Shown in pieces: positions 34,362-44,034 of a DNA stretch of 64,000 bases (position 1 is its first letter; each line of letters opens with the position of its first letter). The notes beneath the pieces are model-generated. The model was given only the letters and a program-made list of their open reading frames with translations. It was not told where the DNA came from and ran no database searches. Source of the stretch: Paenibacillus sp. FSL A5-0031 (GTDB taxonomy: Bacteria; Bacillota; Bacilli; Paenibacillales; Paenibacillaceae). Where the stretch lies: assembly GCF_001956295.1 (NCBI RefSeq), contig NZ_MRTD01000004.1:372001-436000 (forward strand), written 5' to 3'. A program made the translations under genes and the position numbers.

Positions 34362-37300
34362 TTATTGCTTGTTGTAAATGGCATACATAATAACTGCTGC
34401 TTCCGCGCGGGTTGTATAACCAAGCGGGTTAAGCTTAGCGCCGTCGCCCTTCACAATGCCGTTCGCTACGAGAAGAGCAGCACTGTCCGTTGCATAAGCT
34501 GCTAGCTGCTTCAAATCGGTGAACGATTTCAATTGCTCCGAGCTTCCTGCTTGCAGCTTTTTGCCAGAAATATTTAACGCTCTTGCTGTCATCGCGATCA
34601 TTTCTTGCCTTGTAATGGAGGCATTCGGATCAAATGTACCGTCCGCACGGCCAGTTACTACGCCAAGCTTCTTCGCAATGGCAACCGCATCATAATAATA
34701 AGAACCTTTTGCCACATCGGTAAACTGACTATCATACGCAGCATTAAGACCTAAAGTTTTCACGAGCAGGGTAATAAAATCTGCCCGCTTCACATTTTGA
34801 GCTGGAGCGTATGCTTTATCCGATATGCCGTTGATGACGCCTTTAGCCGACATTACCTTAATCGCTTGTTGCGCCCAAGGATATTTGCCAAGATCGTCAA
34901 ACGTTTTGCTTACGAATACTATGCCATACGTACTGAAATGATTTACTGTGAAAAGCACAGCACCTTGCGATTTATCATACTTCCCGCTTGGCACTGCAAT
35001 CACTTTACCTGCTGCGTCGAAATACCACACTGTAATTTGCTCGCTGCTCGCCAGCTCATCAGCTGTTGGAGTATAACTAAGCGATACGTTTACTGCAGCT
35101 TCTGAATTGCTCCATTCCACTTTAACGCCGTCAACGTAGAGATTCAGCTCAACCGCAGGACGGCTACCGATTGCTGCTCTCGCTTCTTCGCTAAGCTTTG
35201 TTTTATCGATGTTCGCAATCACAATGGATACGTTTTTCGCATCCGAAGGCAGTGATTTCAACATATGGCTTGGTACAACAATCGTACCCGTACCTGTCTG
35301 AATCTCATACTGTACCGATAGCTTAGCCTCGCTAATAGTCCCTTTAGGCAATTGCACCTCGTAGCCATTAGCTCCATTTACAATCGGTACTTTAATTGTA
35401 ATGGTTTGAACGGTATCATTATTTCCTTCTACTGATTTCAAAGCTTCGTCGATAAGCGTTTGGCTTATCGCAGTTTTACCAAGTCCGCTAGCCGTGTCAA
35501 CGACCGGTGTTGGTGCCGGTATTGTGCCCTTTCCACTCGGAGGCGTCGTAGGAGCTGGCGTTACAACTGGCCCCGTTGGTGACGTCGGTGTTGGTGTTGG
35601 CTCCGTCGGTGTCGTCGGCGTTGGTGTTGTTGTTGGCTCTTCCCCTGGCGTAATGATATACGTAAATGGTGCAACAAAGCTATCCTTCATTCCTGCTTTA
35701 ATCGCAATCGTGCGGAGCACTGTAAGCTCCAAGAGCTTAAGCTCTCCTTTGTACAATTGCCCGTTTGTACTGCTAGGCAGCGATCCATCTGTTGTATAGT
35801 AAATGGCAGCCCCTTCTGTAGCAGTCGTTAAAGCAACCGTTTTGGTTCCTTTATAGGCTCCAGCTTTCAGCGAAGCAGTCGGAAGCGCTGTGGTACCTGT
35901 AATTTGCGTAACCGCTTCAGTCTGCTCAAGTGTGATCCAATCAAGGTTTGCCCCATCATTATTGCTAGTAAATTGAATCGTTTGTACGCCTTCCGCAAGC
36001 TCTACAATGCCAGAAGCCTCCGCATATTTATCCCATCCGCCACTTGCTCCTAGCGGCGTAGTAGACAACTTTTGCCCATTCACGGACAACGTTCCACTCA
36101 CGCCTGCTTGCGGCGTTGCATAACGGTAGGTCACTTTGTAGAAGCTCGATTTTGCGATATTTACGTCAAAATAAAGCGAGCCTGCTGCCGCGATAAAACC
36201 TACGTTTTTGAATAACAGCGTTTGTCCGTCCATATTGCTTTGAACAGCAGCCGCATCCGCATGGGTGTAGCTTTCCGCTTCAATTTTCATAACACCGCTC
36301 TGATCCATTACCTGTACAACATAAGGCTCAAATTTAATGCCTCTAAGCTCGTAGCCGGATGCCCCAGCCAGAATACGAAGCTTTTGGTCACCTTCAACGA
36401 GATCAATGACAATTCGCATTTCAACGACCTGGTTGTAAAGGTTTGGTACGTTAATCGTTTTCCGAACAGCGCCGTCTTGCGCCTCCAGCACGATGCCATT
36501 CACAGCTTGGCCGCCAGATGTAGCCTTAAAGGTCGCAACATAGGAACCAGTAGCTGGAACGTGTACCAAATAATCGGCATAATCGCCCGCATCAATTTGA
36601 GTTAGCCTGCTCGCGCTTCCTGTTCCAGACACTGCGAATCCTTTTAATCGATTGAACTGATCCAAGGAATCAAGGGACAAAAGATTTACTGGCTCCTTCA
36701 CATTTTCGGTTCCAAGCAGCACTGCCTTAGCGTTTAACGCCGTACCTCCTGTTGAATCATCGTAGGCTTGCAGTGGAACGTTAACCTGCAATTCCAATTC
36801 ATTATAGTAAACGGTTCCGCTCCAGTTCAGCGTAAGCTTCACTCGATTAGGGCTGAGAAGCTCAGCCGAGCGCAGTGATACGCCTCCTTGCGAGGTCGCC
36901 GCTCCCGATACGGTTATCGCTCCAAGCTGACTCTGCACGAATGTACCGCCAGCAAGGGTAACGATTAGCTCCTTGTTATTTACGCCATAAGCAATCTGAC
37001 TCTCTGACAAGGATAACGACTCCGCATCATCAGTAGCCTTAATGATAACTTTAGAGCTCATCGTCTTACCTGTGCTTCCAGAAGCAGCTTCATATGTGCT
37101 GGCTGTTACCGTAGCGGTACGATCAGAGTCATAGTCTCTTGTCGCCCCTCCTCCTAAGGTAAGCTTAGCCATATGGTCATCAACACGATAAACGCTGTCT
37201 ACAACCGTTCCCGCATACCCTTCGATGGACCAGTTGGAGGAAGTCAGCTCCTCTTTATACGTGTCGTTAAGCAGCCGGACAAAAATATGGCTTCCAGCCT

Positions 37301-40300
37301 CTGCACCTTCTGTTACAGCTGACGCATCTGCGATAATAGCAGGCCCAACCGCAATGGCATTCAAGTTAAAGCCTTGATCAACGATTCGAACTCTTAACGT
37401 ATGAACACCTTCAGTCAGAGCAACGGTATCTGAAGCCATTGCCCAAGCATCCCAGCTCTCGCTGTTTGGAAGCTCAGTCGTTTTCAGTACATTTCCTCCT
37501 AGTGAAAGCTCTGCTTTTGCACCGTCATAGGCCGTGGAATATTGATACGTTATACCGTAGTTTCCATCCGCCGGAACCTGCACCTCATATTCCATCCAAT
37601 CATTTGGATCGGCATAGCTGACCGCTGAGCCGTTTACGAGTACATTAAAGGCAGATGTGAATTTACTCGCCTCTATAGATGCGGGAAGTAAAATAGCTGC
37701 CTTATCCGCCTTCGTGAACGCAATACTTCTAACATTGAAGTCGTTATTACTAACTTTCATCGTTAATTTATGCGCACCCTCTGGAAGCATAACGCGCTCG
37801 CGGCGATTAGCGAAGTACTCCCATTGGTACGTCGTCTGATTGATCGGCAGTGACACAAGCGGCTGGCCATCCAGTTCAAAGCTAACCAGACCATCCGTTT
37901 GGAAACCTGCAATCGCCAGATCGAGTTCATACTCGCCTGCTTCTGCTACATTTACAACATAATCGAACGAAGCTGTTCCATTTGGTGCAAAAGAACCTAA
38001 GTATCCGTTCGGATTAACCTGGAACTCGCCTTCTGCTGAAGCAAAGCGCGTGGCGTCAATCGTTGCTGGAACGTTTGTTATTTGCGTACGATTCCAGCGA
38101 TAGGTTGCTGCTGATTTGGCTGGAATGACCGCTTCAATTTGAAGTCCATCAACTATAATTTTAAATGGCTGCGGGTCACTCGTTTGGTTGATGACAACCG
38201 TTACAATTTCTTTGCCGTCTGGGCTTGCAAACGCAACGTTGGTTACTGTCGCAGCAGAGCCGTAATTGCTATCGATTCGCACATAACCAGGCTTCACGAA
38301 TTTCGTAAACTGCCCCATCAAATAATACTCCGGCAGCAGCCAGTAGTGATCTGGATTCGAAGAATCCTGTACGACTGGGGTCGGATCAGGAATGCCTACC
38401 CATTGATGGGATGAAATATCGCTGTCCAGCATCGTAACCCAGCTGTTATAGCTTTTGGCATAGTTGCGGAAATATTGTGCGATACGGTCAGCGCCCGTAG
38501 TACCCCATACCGCACGCTCCGTTAAATACACGCTTTTCTGCGGGAACAGCTTTTGAAGCTCCGTCATCATGGACAGCTCGCCGCCATAATCGTGGAACGC
38601 CGTCCCTTCTATGGCATCGTAAGCCCCTTCTACGGAATTGCCCAGAATTTGTGCTGGATAAGCCATCGTATCGCCGGGATTATGGTCGAACATCCACAGC
38701 TTTATACTTTTGATTTTTGCATTGCTATTCTGATCGAGCTTCGCCCGCAGCAGCTTGGCTAGACGTGACGCTTGCTGCCATGACATCGCTGTACTTGGAT
38801 AATCAATTTCGAGCAGCGGCTCATTTTGCAGCGTCATGCCTTCAAAGTAGATGCCATGCTCAGCGTATGCCTCAAGAAATTTCACATAATAATCTGCAAG
38901 CACAGGAAGATACTCTTCCTTCACTTGACCTCTTACCATGCTGCCCGTTGTTTTCATCCAGCCTGGAGGGCTCCAAGGCGATGCAAAAAATTGAACATCG
39001 GGATTAATCGCTTGTATCTTCTTAACGGTTGGAATGATGCCAAAATCAATATCCTTCTGAATAGAAAATTTCTTAAGTTCAACGTCCGTTTCACCGGCAG
39101 GCAAATCATCGTACGAATAAAACTTTTGCGCTGTAAAATCGGAGGTTCCGATCGTTAGGCGAATCAAGCTCATGCCGATGCCGTTATCCTTGTCGATCAA
39201 TTGGCGAAGCAGCTCTGTTTGCTTCTCCGGAGACATTTTCACAAGATTATGAATCGTCGCTTCTTCCATGGACGAACCGATTCCTAGCATTGTTTGATAC
39301 TTTTTATCCGGATTTATCGTAATCGTTGTCGCTTTGCTGTTATCTGGAAGGGTAATATCTAAATTTGTCTGCTGCTCCAGCTTCTTATCGCCAGCTTGAT
39401 AACGATCCGCATAATACCATTTGCGGTCACCCGCATCACGTTCACTGGAGATCCATGCCTCTACAGCTCCGCTAATCAGTGCTGGCTGTTCGCCGCCTCC
39501 ATTACCTGGATCAGTGCCGCCACCGCCGCCGCCAGCTGGAACATCACCTGTGCGCGTAAACTCTACCCAGTTAAAATTAATGTCTCCGGCAATAAACTCA
39601 AGCCTCAGCTTTTGAATGCCTGCTTGGCTTAGCACGATATTCTCGACGCTGGCCGTTTGCCAGCTTTGCCAGCCTCCGGTGGAGCCTACGCTCAACGTAC
39701 CAAGCGTCGCTCCCGCTTCGTTCTTGATCTTAATCCCCGTTGCGCCTCCGTTGCCCGCATAGCGGAAATCGGCTTTATAGGTACCAGGTTCGCTCACTTT
39801 CACCCTATAATCCAGCCATGCGCCGCCGGACGTCCAGCCAATATTTTTGCCGCCGCCAATGTCCTGCGTGTCCTCTGTATTCAATCCGCTGCTCTTCGCA
39901 TCGAACGCTTCCGCCTCGACCTTGCCTGGGATAGGCAGTGAAGGCTTCTCTGGTTCTACAGGTTTGCTCGGCAGATCAGGCGTAGCCTGCCCGCTCGTCA
40001 AGCCGTATCCGATAGGAAACAACAAATTCGGGCTGGCTTCGGTCATAATTGGATAATTATTCGTTACATAAAATGGCCATTTGATCGGGTTTTTCCCTTT
40101 AAACGGTTTGCCCCCAATCAGTACATCAGCCACGCCTTGACCTTCCGTACCTGGAAGCCATGCTGCGACAAGCGCATCCCAGTCACCCAGTTGATCCGCT
40201 ATCGTAAGCGGGCGTCCGGATACAAGAACAACAACGAGTGGAATGTTTGGATCAGCTGCACGAATATTTGCAATCGTTGCGAGATCCTCTTCGTCGAGAT

Positions 40301-41891
40301 TTAGGCTCGTACGATCTCCATTCGTTTCTGCATAAGGCGTTTCGCCTACAACAGCAATAGCTACGTCATAACCAGCAGCGCCGCGGCCATGCTTGTTGTA
40401 CGTTACCGTCTTCGCGGCTCCTGCAACCTCTTTGAGCCCTTCATAGATTGTCGTTCCGGTCGTAATCGCCCCGGATGCTCCCTGCCAAGTAATCGACCAG
40501 CCGCCAGATTGGTTGCCGATATCGTTCGCATTTTTACCTGCTACGAAAATTTTGTCCATATCCTTCAGCTGAGACATAATCGGTGAACCGTTCACCTCAT
40601 CGTTCTTCAGAAGAACGAGCGACTCCGCCGCAGCTTGACGCGCAAGCGCACGATGCTCAGATGCACCGAAGTAGCCTGCCAAGTCTGTATCTGTCTTTGG
40701 ATTCTCAAATAGGCCAGATGAAATTTTCACCTTCAAAATACGAAGAACTGCATCATTGATACGCTCTTCCGTAATGCTGCCATCCTTAACAAGACTAATT
40801 AAATGCTCAAGGCTAGCTCTCCAGTCACCCGTCAGCATGAACATATCTACGCCTGCATTAACGGACGCTTTCAGCTGATCCTTCAAGCCGCTGACTGCTT
40901 TGCCGTCTTGATCGCGCGTGATTTGCTGAATCGCGTTATAATCCGAAATAACAAAACCTTTAAATCCAAGCTCACCCTTCAGCACATCCGTAAGAAGCCG
41001 CTTATTCGCATGCATCTTAAGGCCTTGAATGCTGTGGTAGGATGCCATTACCGTTTGTACCCCTGCATCAACAGCCGCTTTGTACATCTCTAAATCACTT
41101 GCAATGAGCTGATCCTCTGTGTACTTCGTTATATTCCCTTGGTTGACGCCGTTATCCGTATAGCCTTCACCTAAAAAATGCTTCGCAGCGCCAACGACAT
41201 GTTTCGTCTGACTGCGCTCCGCTGCTGTTTCTCCTTGCAGCCCTTGAATGTACGCTGCACCAAGCACCTTGGATATCGCTTGATTGCCGCTGTATCCTTC
41301 ATAGGTCCGGCCCCATCGAATATCCTGCGGGGCTGCAATCGTCGGCGCAAAATCCCAATTCGCTCCGGTTGCTCGTATTTCCTTTGCTGTCGCAGCACCG
41401 ATTTGTTTCACCAGCTCAGCGTTATTCGCTGCACCTAAGCCGATATTATGCGGGAACAAGGTTGCTCCCTTCACATTGTTATGTCCGTGTACTCCATCCA
41501 CGCCATACAGCAGCGGAATCCCGAGACGCGTAGAAAGCGCGCCATCCTGATAGCCGTCTATAAGCGTCTGCCAATTTTCACGCGTGCTGTCCTGCTGCTT
41601 GCCGTTCGGGAAAGAACCGCCGCCGCTAAGCACCGAGCCGATAAAATATTGCTTTACTTCCTCAGGTGTAATATTCGACTTCTCTGGCTGTATCATTTGT
41701 CCTGCGCGCTCTTCTAGTGTCATCCGGGCAAGCAAATCCGCCGCCCTTGCATCAACGCTCTTTGATGGGTCCAAGTACGTCGGCAATCCCCCATTTGACT
41801 GCGTCAAAGGCGCTGCTCCTACTGAAAGCAAGCTCGTCATTAGCGATATGACCAGCAGCATCGCCGTCATCATCGACATTTTTCTTTTCAA
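34362..41891 (-). CDS. secreted S-layer-anchored GH3-CBM6-GH30 multidomain glycosidase
   Basis: This is a 2509-residue modular protein. In order it has: signal peptide (1-27); GH3 beta-glucosidase-like module (about 40-635) with nucleophile Asp317 in GFVISDYNA; CBM6-like domain (655-780); a glycine-rich linker; and GH30 module (about 805-1268) with acid/base Glu1024 in LQNEPL and nucleophile Glu1125 in VYLTERAVWG. Further beta-sandwich carbohydrate-binding domains follow near 1275-1395, 1400-1515, 1745-1855 and 1865-1990. The end comprises a CHB_HEX_C-like domain (2000-2080), a Thr/Pro linker (2083-2122), an unassigned domain (2135-2325) and three SLH repeats (2328-2509). SLH repeats attach proteins to pyruvylated wall polymer. 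GH3 plus GH30 suggests beta-1,6- or mixed beta-glucan breakdown at the cell surface; the substrate is inference. Two cre sites precede the gene. Confidence 0.92.
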   Translation of the reverse strand: MKRKMSMMTAMLLVISLMTSLLSVGAAPLTQSNGGLPTYLDPSKSVDARAADLLARMTLEERAGQMIQPEKSNITPEEVKQYFIGSVLSGGGSFPNGKQQDSTRENWQTLIDGYQDGALSTRLGIPLLYGVDGVHGHNNVKGATLFPHNIGLGAANNAELVKQIGAATAKEIRATGANWDFAPTIAAPQDIRWGRTYEGYSGNQAISKVLGAAYIQGLQGETAAERSQTKHVVGAAKHFLGEGYTDNGVNQGNITKYTEDQLIASDLEMYKAAVDAGVQTVMASYHSIQGLKMHANKRLLTDVLKGELGFKGFVISDYNAIQQITRDQDGKAVSGLKDQLKASVNAGVDMFMLTGDWRASLEHLISLVKDGSITEERINDAVLRILKVKISSGLFENPKTDTDLAGYFGASEHRALARQAAAESLVLLKNDEVNGSPIMSQLKDMDKIFVAGKNANDIGNQSGGWSITWQGASGAITTGTTIYEGLKEVAGAAKTVTYNKHGRGAAGYDVAIAVVGETPYAETNGDRTSLNLDEEDLATIANIRAADPNIPLVVVLVSGRPLTIADQLGDWDALVAAWLPGTEGQGVADVLIGGKPFKGKNPIKWPFYVTNNYPIMTEASPNLLFPIGYGLTSGQATPDLPSKPVEPEKPSLPIPGKVEAEAFDAKSSGLNTEDTQDIGGGKNIGWTSGGAWLDYRVKVSEPGTYKADFRYAGNGGATGIKIKNEAGATLGTLSVGSTGGWQSWQTASVENIVLSQAGIQKLRLEFIAGDINFNWVEFTRTGDVPAGGGGGGTDPGNGGGEQPALISGAVEAWISSERDAGDRKWYYADRYQAGDKKLEQQTNLDITLPDNSKATTITINPDKKYQTMLGIGSSMEEATIHNLVKMSPEKQTELLRQLIDKDNGIGMSLIRLTIGTSDFTAQKFYSYDDLPAGETDVELKKFSIQKDIDFGIIPTVKKIQAINPDVQFFASPWSPPGWMKTTGSMVRGQVKEEYLPVLADYYVKFLEAYAEHGIYFEGMTLQNEPLLEIDYPSTAMSWQQASRLAKLLRAKLDQNSNAKIKSIKLWMFDHNPGDTMAYPAQILGNSVEGAYDAIEGTAFHDYGGELSMMTELQKLFPQKSVYLTERAVWGTTGADRIAQYFRNYAKSYNSWVTMLDSDISSHQWVGIPDPTPVVQDSSNPDHYWLLPEYYLMGQFTKFVKPGYVRIDSNYGSAATVTNVAFASPDGKEIVTVVINQTSDPQPFKIIVDGLQIEAVIPAKSAATYRWNRTQITNVPATIDATRFASAEGEFQVNPNGYLGSFAPNGTASFDYVVNVAEAGEYELDLAIAGFQTDGLVSFELDGQPLVSLPINQTTYQWEYFANRRERVMLPEGAHKLTMKVSNNDFNVRSIAFTKADKAAILLPASIEASKFTSAFNVLVNGSAVSYADPNDWMEYEVQVPADGNYGITYQYSTAYDGAKAELSLGGNVLKTTELPNSESWDAWAMASDTVALTEGVHTLRVRIVDQGFNLNAIAVGPAIIADASAVTEGAEAGSHIFVRLLNDTYKEELTSSNWSIEGYAGTVVDSVYRVDDHMAKLTLGGGATRDYDSDRTATVTASTYEAASGSTGKTMSSKVIIKATDDAESLSLSESQIAYGVNNKELIVTLAGGTFVQSQLGAITVSGAATSQGGVSLRSAELLSPNRVKLTLNWSGTVYYNELELQVNVPLQAYDDSTGGTALNAKAVLLGTENVKEPVNLLSLDSLDQFNRLKGFAVSGTGSASRLTQIDAGDYADYLVHVPATGSYVATFKATSGGQAVNGIVLEAQDGAVRKTINVPNLYNQVVEMRIVIDLVEGDQKLRILAGASGYELRGIKFEPYVVQVMDQSGVMKIEAESYTHADAAAVQSNMDGQTLLFKNVGFIAAAGSLYFDVNIAKSSFYKVTYRYATPQAGVSGTLSVNGQKLSTTPLGASGGWDKYAEASGIVELAEGVQTIQFTSNNDGANLDWITLEQTEAVTQITGTTALPTASLKAGAYKGTKTVALTTATEGAAIYYTTDGSLPSSTNGQLYKGELKLLELTVLRTIAIKAGMKDSFVAPFTYIITPGEEPTTTPTPTTPTEPTPTPTSPTGPVVTPAPTTPPSGKGTIPAPTPVVDTASGLGKTAISQTLIDEALKSVEGNNDTVQTITIKVPIVNGANGYEVQLPKGTISEAKLSVQYEIQTGTGTIVVPSHMLKSLPSDAKNVSIVIANIDKTKLSEEARAAIGSRPAVELNLYVDGVKVEWSNSEAAVNVSLSYTPTADELASSEQITVWYFDAAGKVIAVPSGKYDKSQGAVLFTVNHFSTYGIVFVSKTFDDLGKYPWAQQAIKVMSAKGVINGISDKAYAPAQNVKRADFITLLVKTLGLNAAYDSQFTDVAKGSYYYDAVAIAKKLGVVTGRADGTFDPNASITRQEMIAMTARALNISGKKLQAGSSEQLKSFTDLKQLAAYATDSAALLVANGIVKGDGAKLNPLGYTTRAEAAVIMYAIYNKQ

Positions 41892-41988
41892 ACCAAACCC
41901 TCCCCATAACTATAATTGTCGTCTAACGGCATATCCCTTCTTTATTGAAATGGACAGCTGTAGACGAGATTACTTACAAGTATAAAAT

Positions 41989-42002
41989 TGAAAACGATTT
42001 CA
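41989..42002. promoter_or_regulatory. cre site 1 (CcpA operator)
   Basis: TGAAAACGATTTCA matches the catabolite-response consensus TGWAANCGNTNWCA at every position. It lies 98 bp upstream of the glycosidase start, so carbon-catabolite repression of that gene is expected. Confidence 0.75.
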
Positions 42003-42047
42003 TAATATGAGTCATTTTTAAGATGATGTGCGTTGTTTTTTGTATAA

Positions 42048-42061
42048 TGTAATCGATTTCA
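42048..42061. promoter_or_regulatory. cre site 2 (CcpA operator)
   Basis: TGTAATCGATTTCA is a second full match to TGWAANCGNTNWCA, 59 bp from the first. The 333-bp region between the divergent glycosidase and terB-like genes otherwise holds only promoter-like AT-rich sequence. Confidence 0.75.
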
Positions 42062-42154
42062 AAAATACATCGTCTTTCCTTCTATCGTTCATCCTATTTC
42101 CTTCTCATTCAACGATCTAATCTAATAGCATAAACAGACAATTTACCGCAAAAT

Positions 42155-42184
42155 TTGCTAAATGACCCCAATTAAATCTACAAT
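42155..42184 (+). promoter_or_regulatory. possible promoter of the terB-like gene
   Basis: TTGCTA at 42155-42160 and TACAAT at 42179-42184 are spaced by 18 bp and lie 41 bp before the start codon. Both hexamers are partial sigma-A matches only. Confidence 0.35.
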
Positions 42185-42224
42185 AGAATAATAAGATTAA
42201 ATTCACCCTAGGAGGCTGAGCTAA

Positions 42225-42671
42225 ATGAGCTCTTTCAAATCATGGCTGCAAACAAGTAAGCAAGGACTAACCGATCAGGTCAAAAAATTCAAAAATAAAG
42301 AATTCCTAGATGCGGTAGTAGCCGGCTGTGCGATTGTAGCAGCAGCAGATGGTTCCGTCGACTCCAATGAAAAACAAAAAATGGCCGGCTACATAGGCCG
42401 CAGCGAAGAATTAAAAGTTTTTGATATGAGTGATGTGATTAACCGTTTCAATCACTTTGTAGGCAATATGGAGTTTGATGCGATGATTGGCAAGCAAGAG
42501 GCGCTTAAAGCGATTGCCAAATTCCGCAGCAAACCAGACGTTGCTCGTGTAATCGTTGGTGTGTGCAGCGCAATCGGAGCAGCAGACGGCGATTTCGATA
42601 TGAAGGAACAAGCTGCTGTGCGTGACATCTGCAATACCCTTGGACTTAATCCGAGTGAATTCAGTCTTTAA
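42225..42671 (+). CDS. terB: TerB-like tellurite resistance/stress protein
   Basis: This 148-residue, mostly helical cytosolic protein has the two acidic, pseudo-symmetric motifs of TerB domains: AADGSVDSNEK near 46-56 and AADGDFDMKEQ near 125-135, thought to bind metal. The start follows TAGGAGG. TerB domains are associated with TerC/TerD complexes at the membrane; here the gene is separated from the main ter cluster by tdk and points the opposite way, with its own promoter and a terminator shared with tdk. Tellurite resistance is a historical name and is not implied. Confidence 0.88.
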   Translation: MSSFKSWLQTSKQGLTDQVKKFKNKEFLDAVVAGCAIVAAADGSVDSNEKQKMAGYIGRSEELKVFDMSDVINRFNHFVGNMEFDAMIGKQEALKAIAKFRSKPDVARVIVGVCSAIGAADGDFDMKEQAAVRDICNTLGLNPSEFSL

Positions 42672-42685
42672 TAGCAAACCAAGCA

Positions 42686-42733
42686 AAAGAACCTCCAAAG
42701 CCACTGCAACAGTGGATCTGGAGGTTCTTTTGT
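42686..42733. terminator. bidirectional terminator between terB-like gene and tdk
   Basis: AAAAGAACCTCC pairs with GGAGGTTCTTTT, with an inner CCACTG/CAGTGG stem. A and T tracts flank both sides, and it separates two convergent genes. Confidence 0.9.
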
Positions 42734-42750
42734 ATTGTTATTACCCCTGC

Positions 42751-43341
42751 TTACGCATTGCGAAAAGCTTCATTATAGCAGCGTCTGCATACAGGCTTAT
42801 AATCCTCGTTGCCGCCAATCTGGATTTGCGCACCTGCATTCATCGGCTGTCCGTCATTATAGCGTATAACCATCGTTGCTTTCCGATCACAGAACCAGCA
42901 AATGGTTTTAATCTCTTCAATTTTATCCGCCTGCACGAGTAGGTTATAGCTGCCCTCAAATAATTGATTTTGAAAATCGTTTTTGAGCCCAAACGCCATT
43001 ACCGGGATGTTAAGCTCATCCACGACTTGTGTAAGCTCCAAAATATGATGTTTCTTCAGAAACTGCGCCTCATCTATGAGTACGCAATAAATTTTGGATG
43101 GTGAAGCTCCTGCAACGAAGCTTTTCACACTTTCAAAAAGGTTCGTATCCTCTTGAACCGGAATGGACTCCCGCTCGAACCCTACACGAGAACCTACACG
43201 ATCCACCCCGCCTCTTGCACTTACCGATGGTGAATAAATAAGAACCTGCTTGCCTTGCTCTTCATAATTGTGAGCCACTTTAATGATTTCGAAAGATTTA
43301 CCGCTGTTCATTGTTCCATATTTGTAATAAAGCTGTGCCAA
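42751..43341 (-). CDS. tdk: thymidine kinase
   Basis: The protein is 196 residues from a TTG start, chosen because it gives the family N terminus [16 protein letters not shown] with GGAGG eight bases upstream; a longer frame from 43362 would run through that site. It is a type II thymidine kinase: P-loop [14 protein letters not shown] near 80, and four zinc cysteines (CWFC near 144 and CRRC near the C terminus). It phosphorylates thymidine or deoxyuridine with ATP in nucleoside salvage. It lies inside the broader ter-like region, though no functional link is shown. Confidence 0.95.
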   Translation of the reverse strand: MAQLYYKYGTMNSGKSFEIIKVAHNYEEQGKQVLIYSPSVSARGGVDRVGSRVGFERESIPVQEDTNLFESVKSFVAGASPSKIYCVLIDEAQFLKKHHILELTQVVDELNIPVMAFGLKNDFQNQLFEGSYNLLVQADKIEEIKTICWFCDRKATMVIRYNDGQPMNAGAQIQIGGNEDYKPVCRRCYNEAFRNA

Positions 43342-43373
43342 CCTAATCTCCTCCAGAACCATTCAGTGCTTCT

Positions 43374-43379
43374 ATTATA
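43374..43379 (-). promoter_or_regulatory. candidate -10 box of tdk
   Basis: A perfect TATAAT on the - strand lies 32 bp before the tdk start. The corresponding -35 region is weak. Confidence 0.4.
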
Positions 43380-43394
43380 CAGGAAGTGACTCCG

Positions 43395-43961
43395 TTATTG
43401 TATCGTTTGGAGCCTTGTTTTCGCTTCCCCATATGTTTTGACAATTTGTTGAATTTTCTGGAATTCCGGGTCGGTTGGACCTAGATCAGCCATGAACATT
43501 CGGTGCAATATTTGATTATAAAGATTTTGACGCGATTCAATCATTTGTACTTCGAGCCGAATAAGATCCTCCAGGTCATTTTCTTCAATTAACTGTTCGA
43601 TATTGATCTCTTCTGGCTTGGAAGAACGCTCTTCGTCAAAGATCAGGTCCGAACCGCGCCCTATACGAGGAAGCGCTTCGTACTCCACCTCTGTCTCCTG
43701 CTGCTGTCCAAGCGGAATGGACGTATTCAGCTCGGAAAGAAGAATGCCTTCTTTCGCTAACATCACTTGAAAAGGTTTATGCTGGATCAAATCTGCTATG
43801 ACAAGCCTGCTCATATCTTTATTGCGAATCAAAGAGGAATCAAAAGGATGAAGGACCCATTGCTGGTCTCGATTGAACAGATTAAAAGTAAACCACTCAC
43901 CGCCATAGATGAACCGTACATTAATATTTGACTCCGAAATAATTTCATAGGTAAACTCCAA
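43395..43961 (-). CDS. uncharacterised acidic protein
   Basis: The protein is 188 residues from a TTG with GGAGG eight bases upstream; an in-frame GTG three codons earlier overlaps that site. I do not recognise a family. The N-terminal 90 residues alternate beta-type segments (VRFIYGGEWFTFNLF, WVLHPFDSSLI). The middle is rich in Glu and Asp (INIEQLIEENDLEDLI), and the C-terminal 60 residues look helical. There is no signal peptide or membrane segment. It lies between the small membrane protein gene at 44035 and tdk, with 53 bp to tdk. Confidence 0.65.
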   Translation of the reverse strand: MEFTYEIISESNINVRFIYGGEWFTFNLFNRDQQWVLHPFDSSLIRNKDMSRLVIADLIQHKPFQVMLAKEGILLSELNTSIPLGQQQETEVEYEALPRIGRGSDLIFDEERSSKPEEINIEQLIEENDLEDLIRLEVQMIESRQNLYNQILHRMFMADLGPTDPEFQKIQQIVKTYGEAKTRLQTIQ

Positions 43962-44034
43962 TTGGAACACCTCCGATCAGCCAGTATAATTCATCCTATT
44001 ATACCAAATCAGAGGTGAACACAAACAGCGATGC

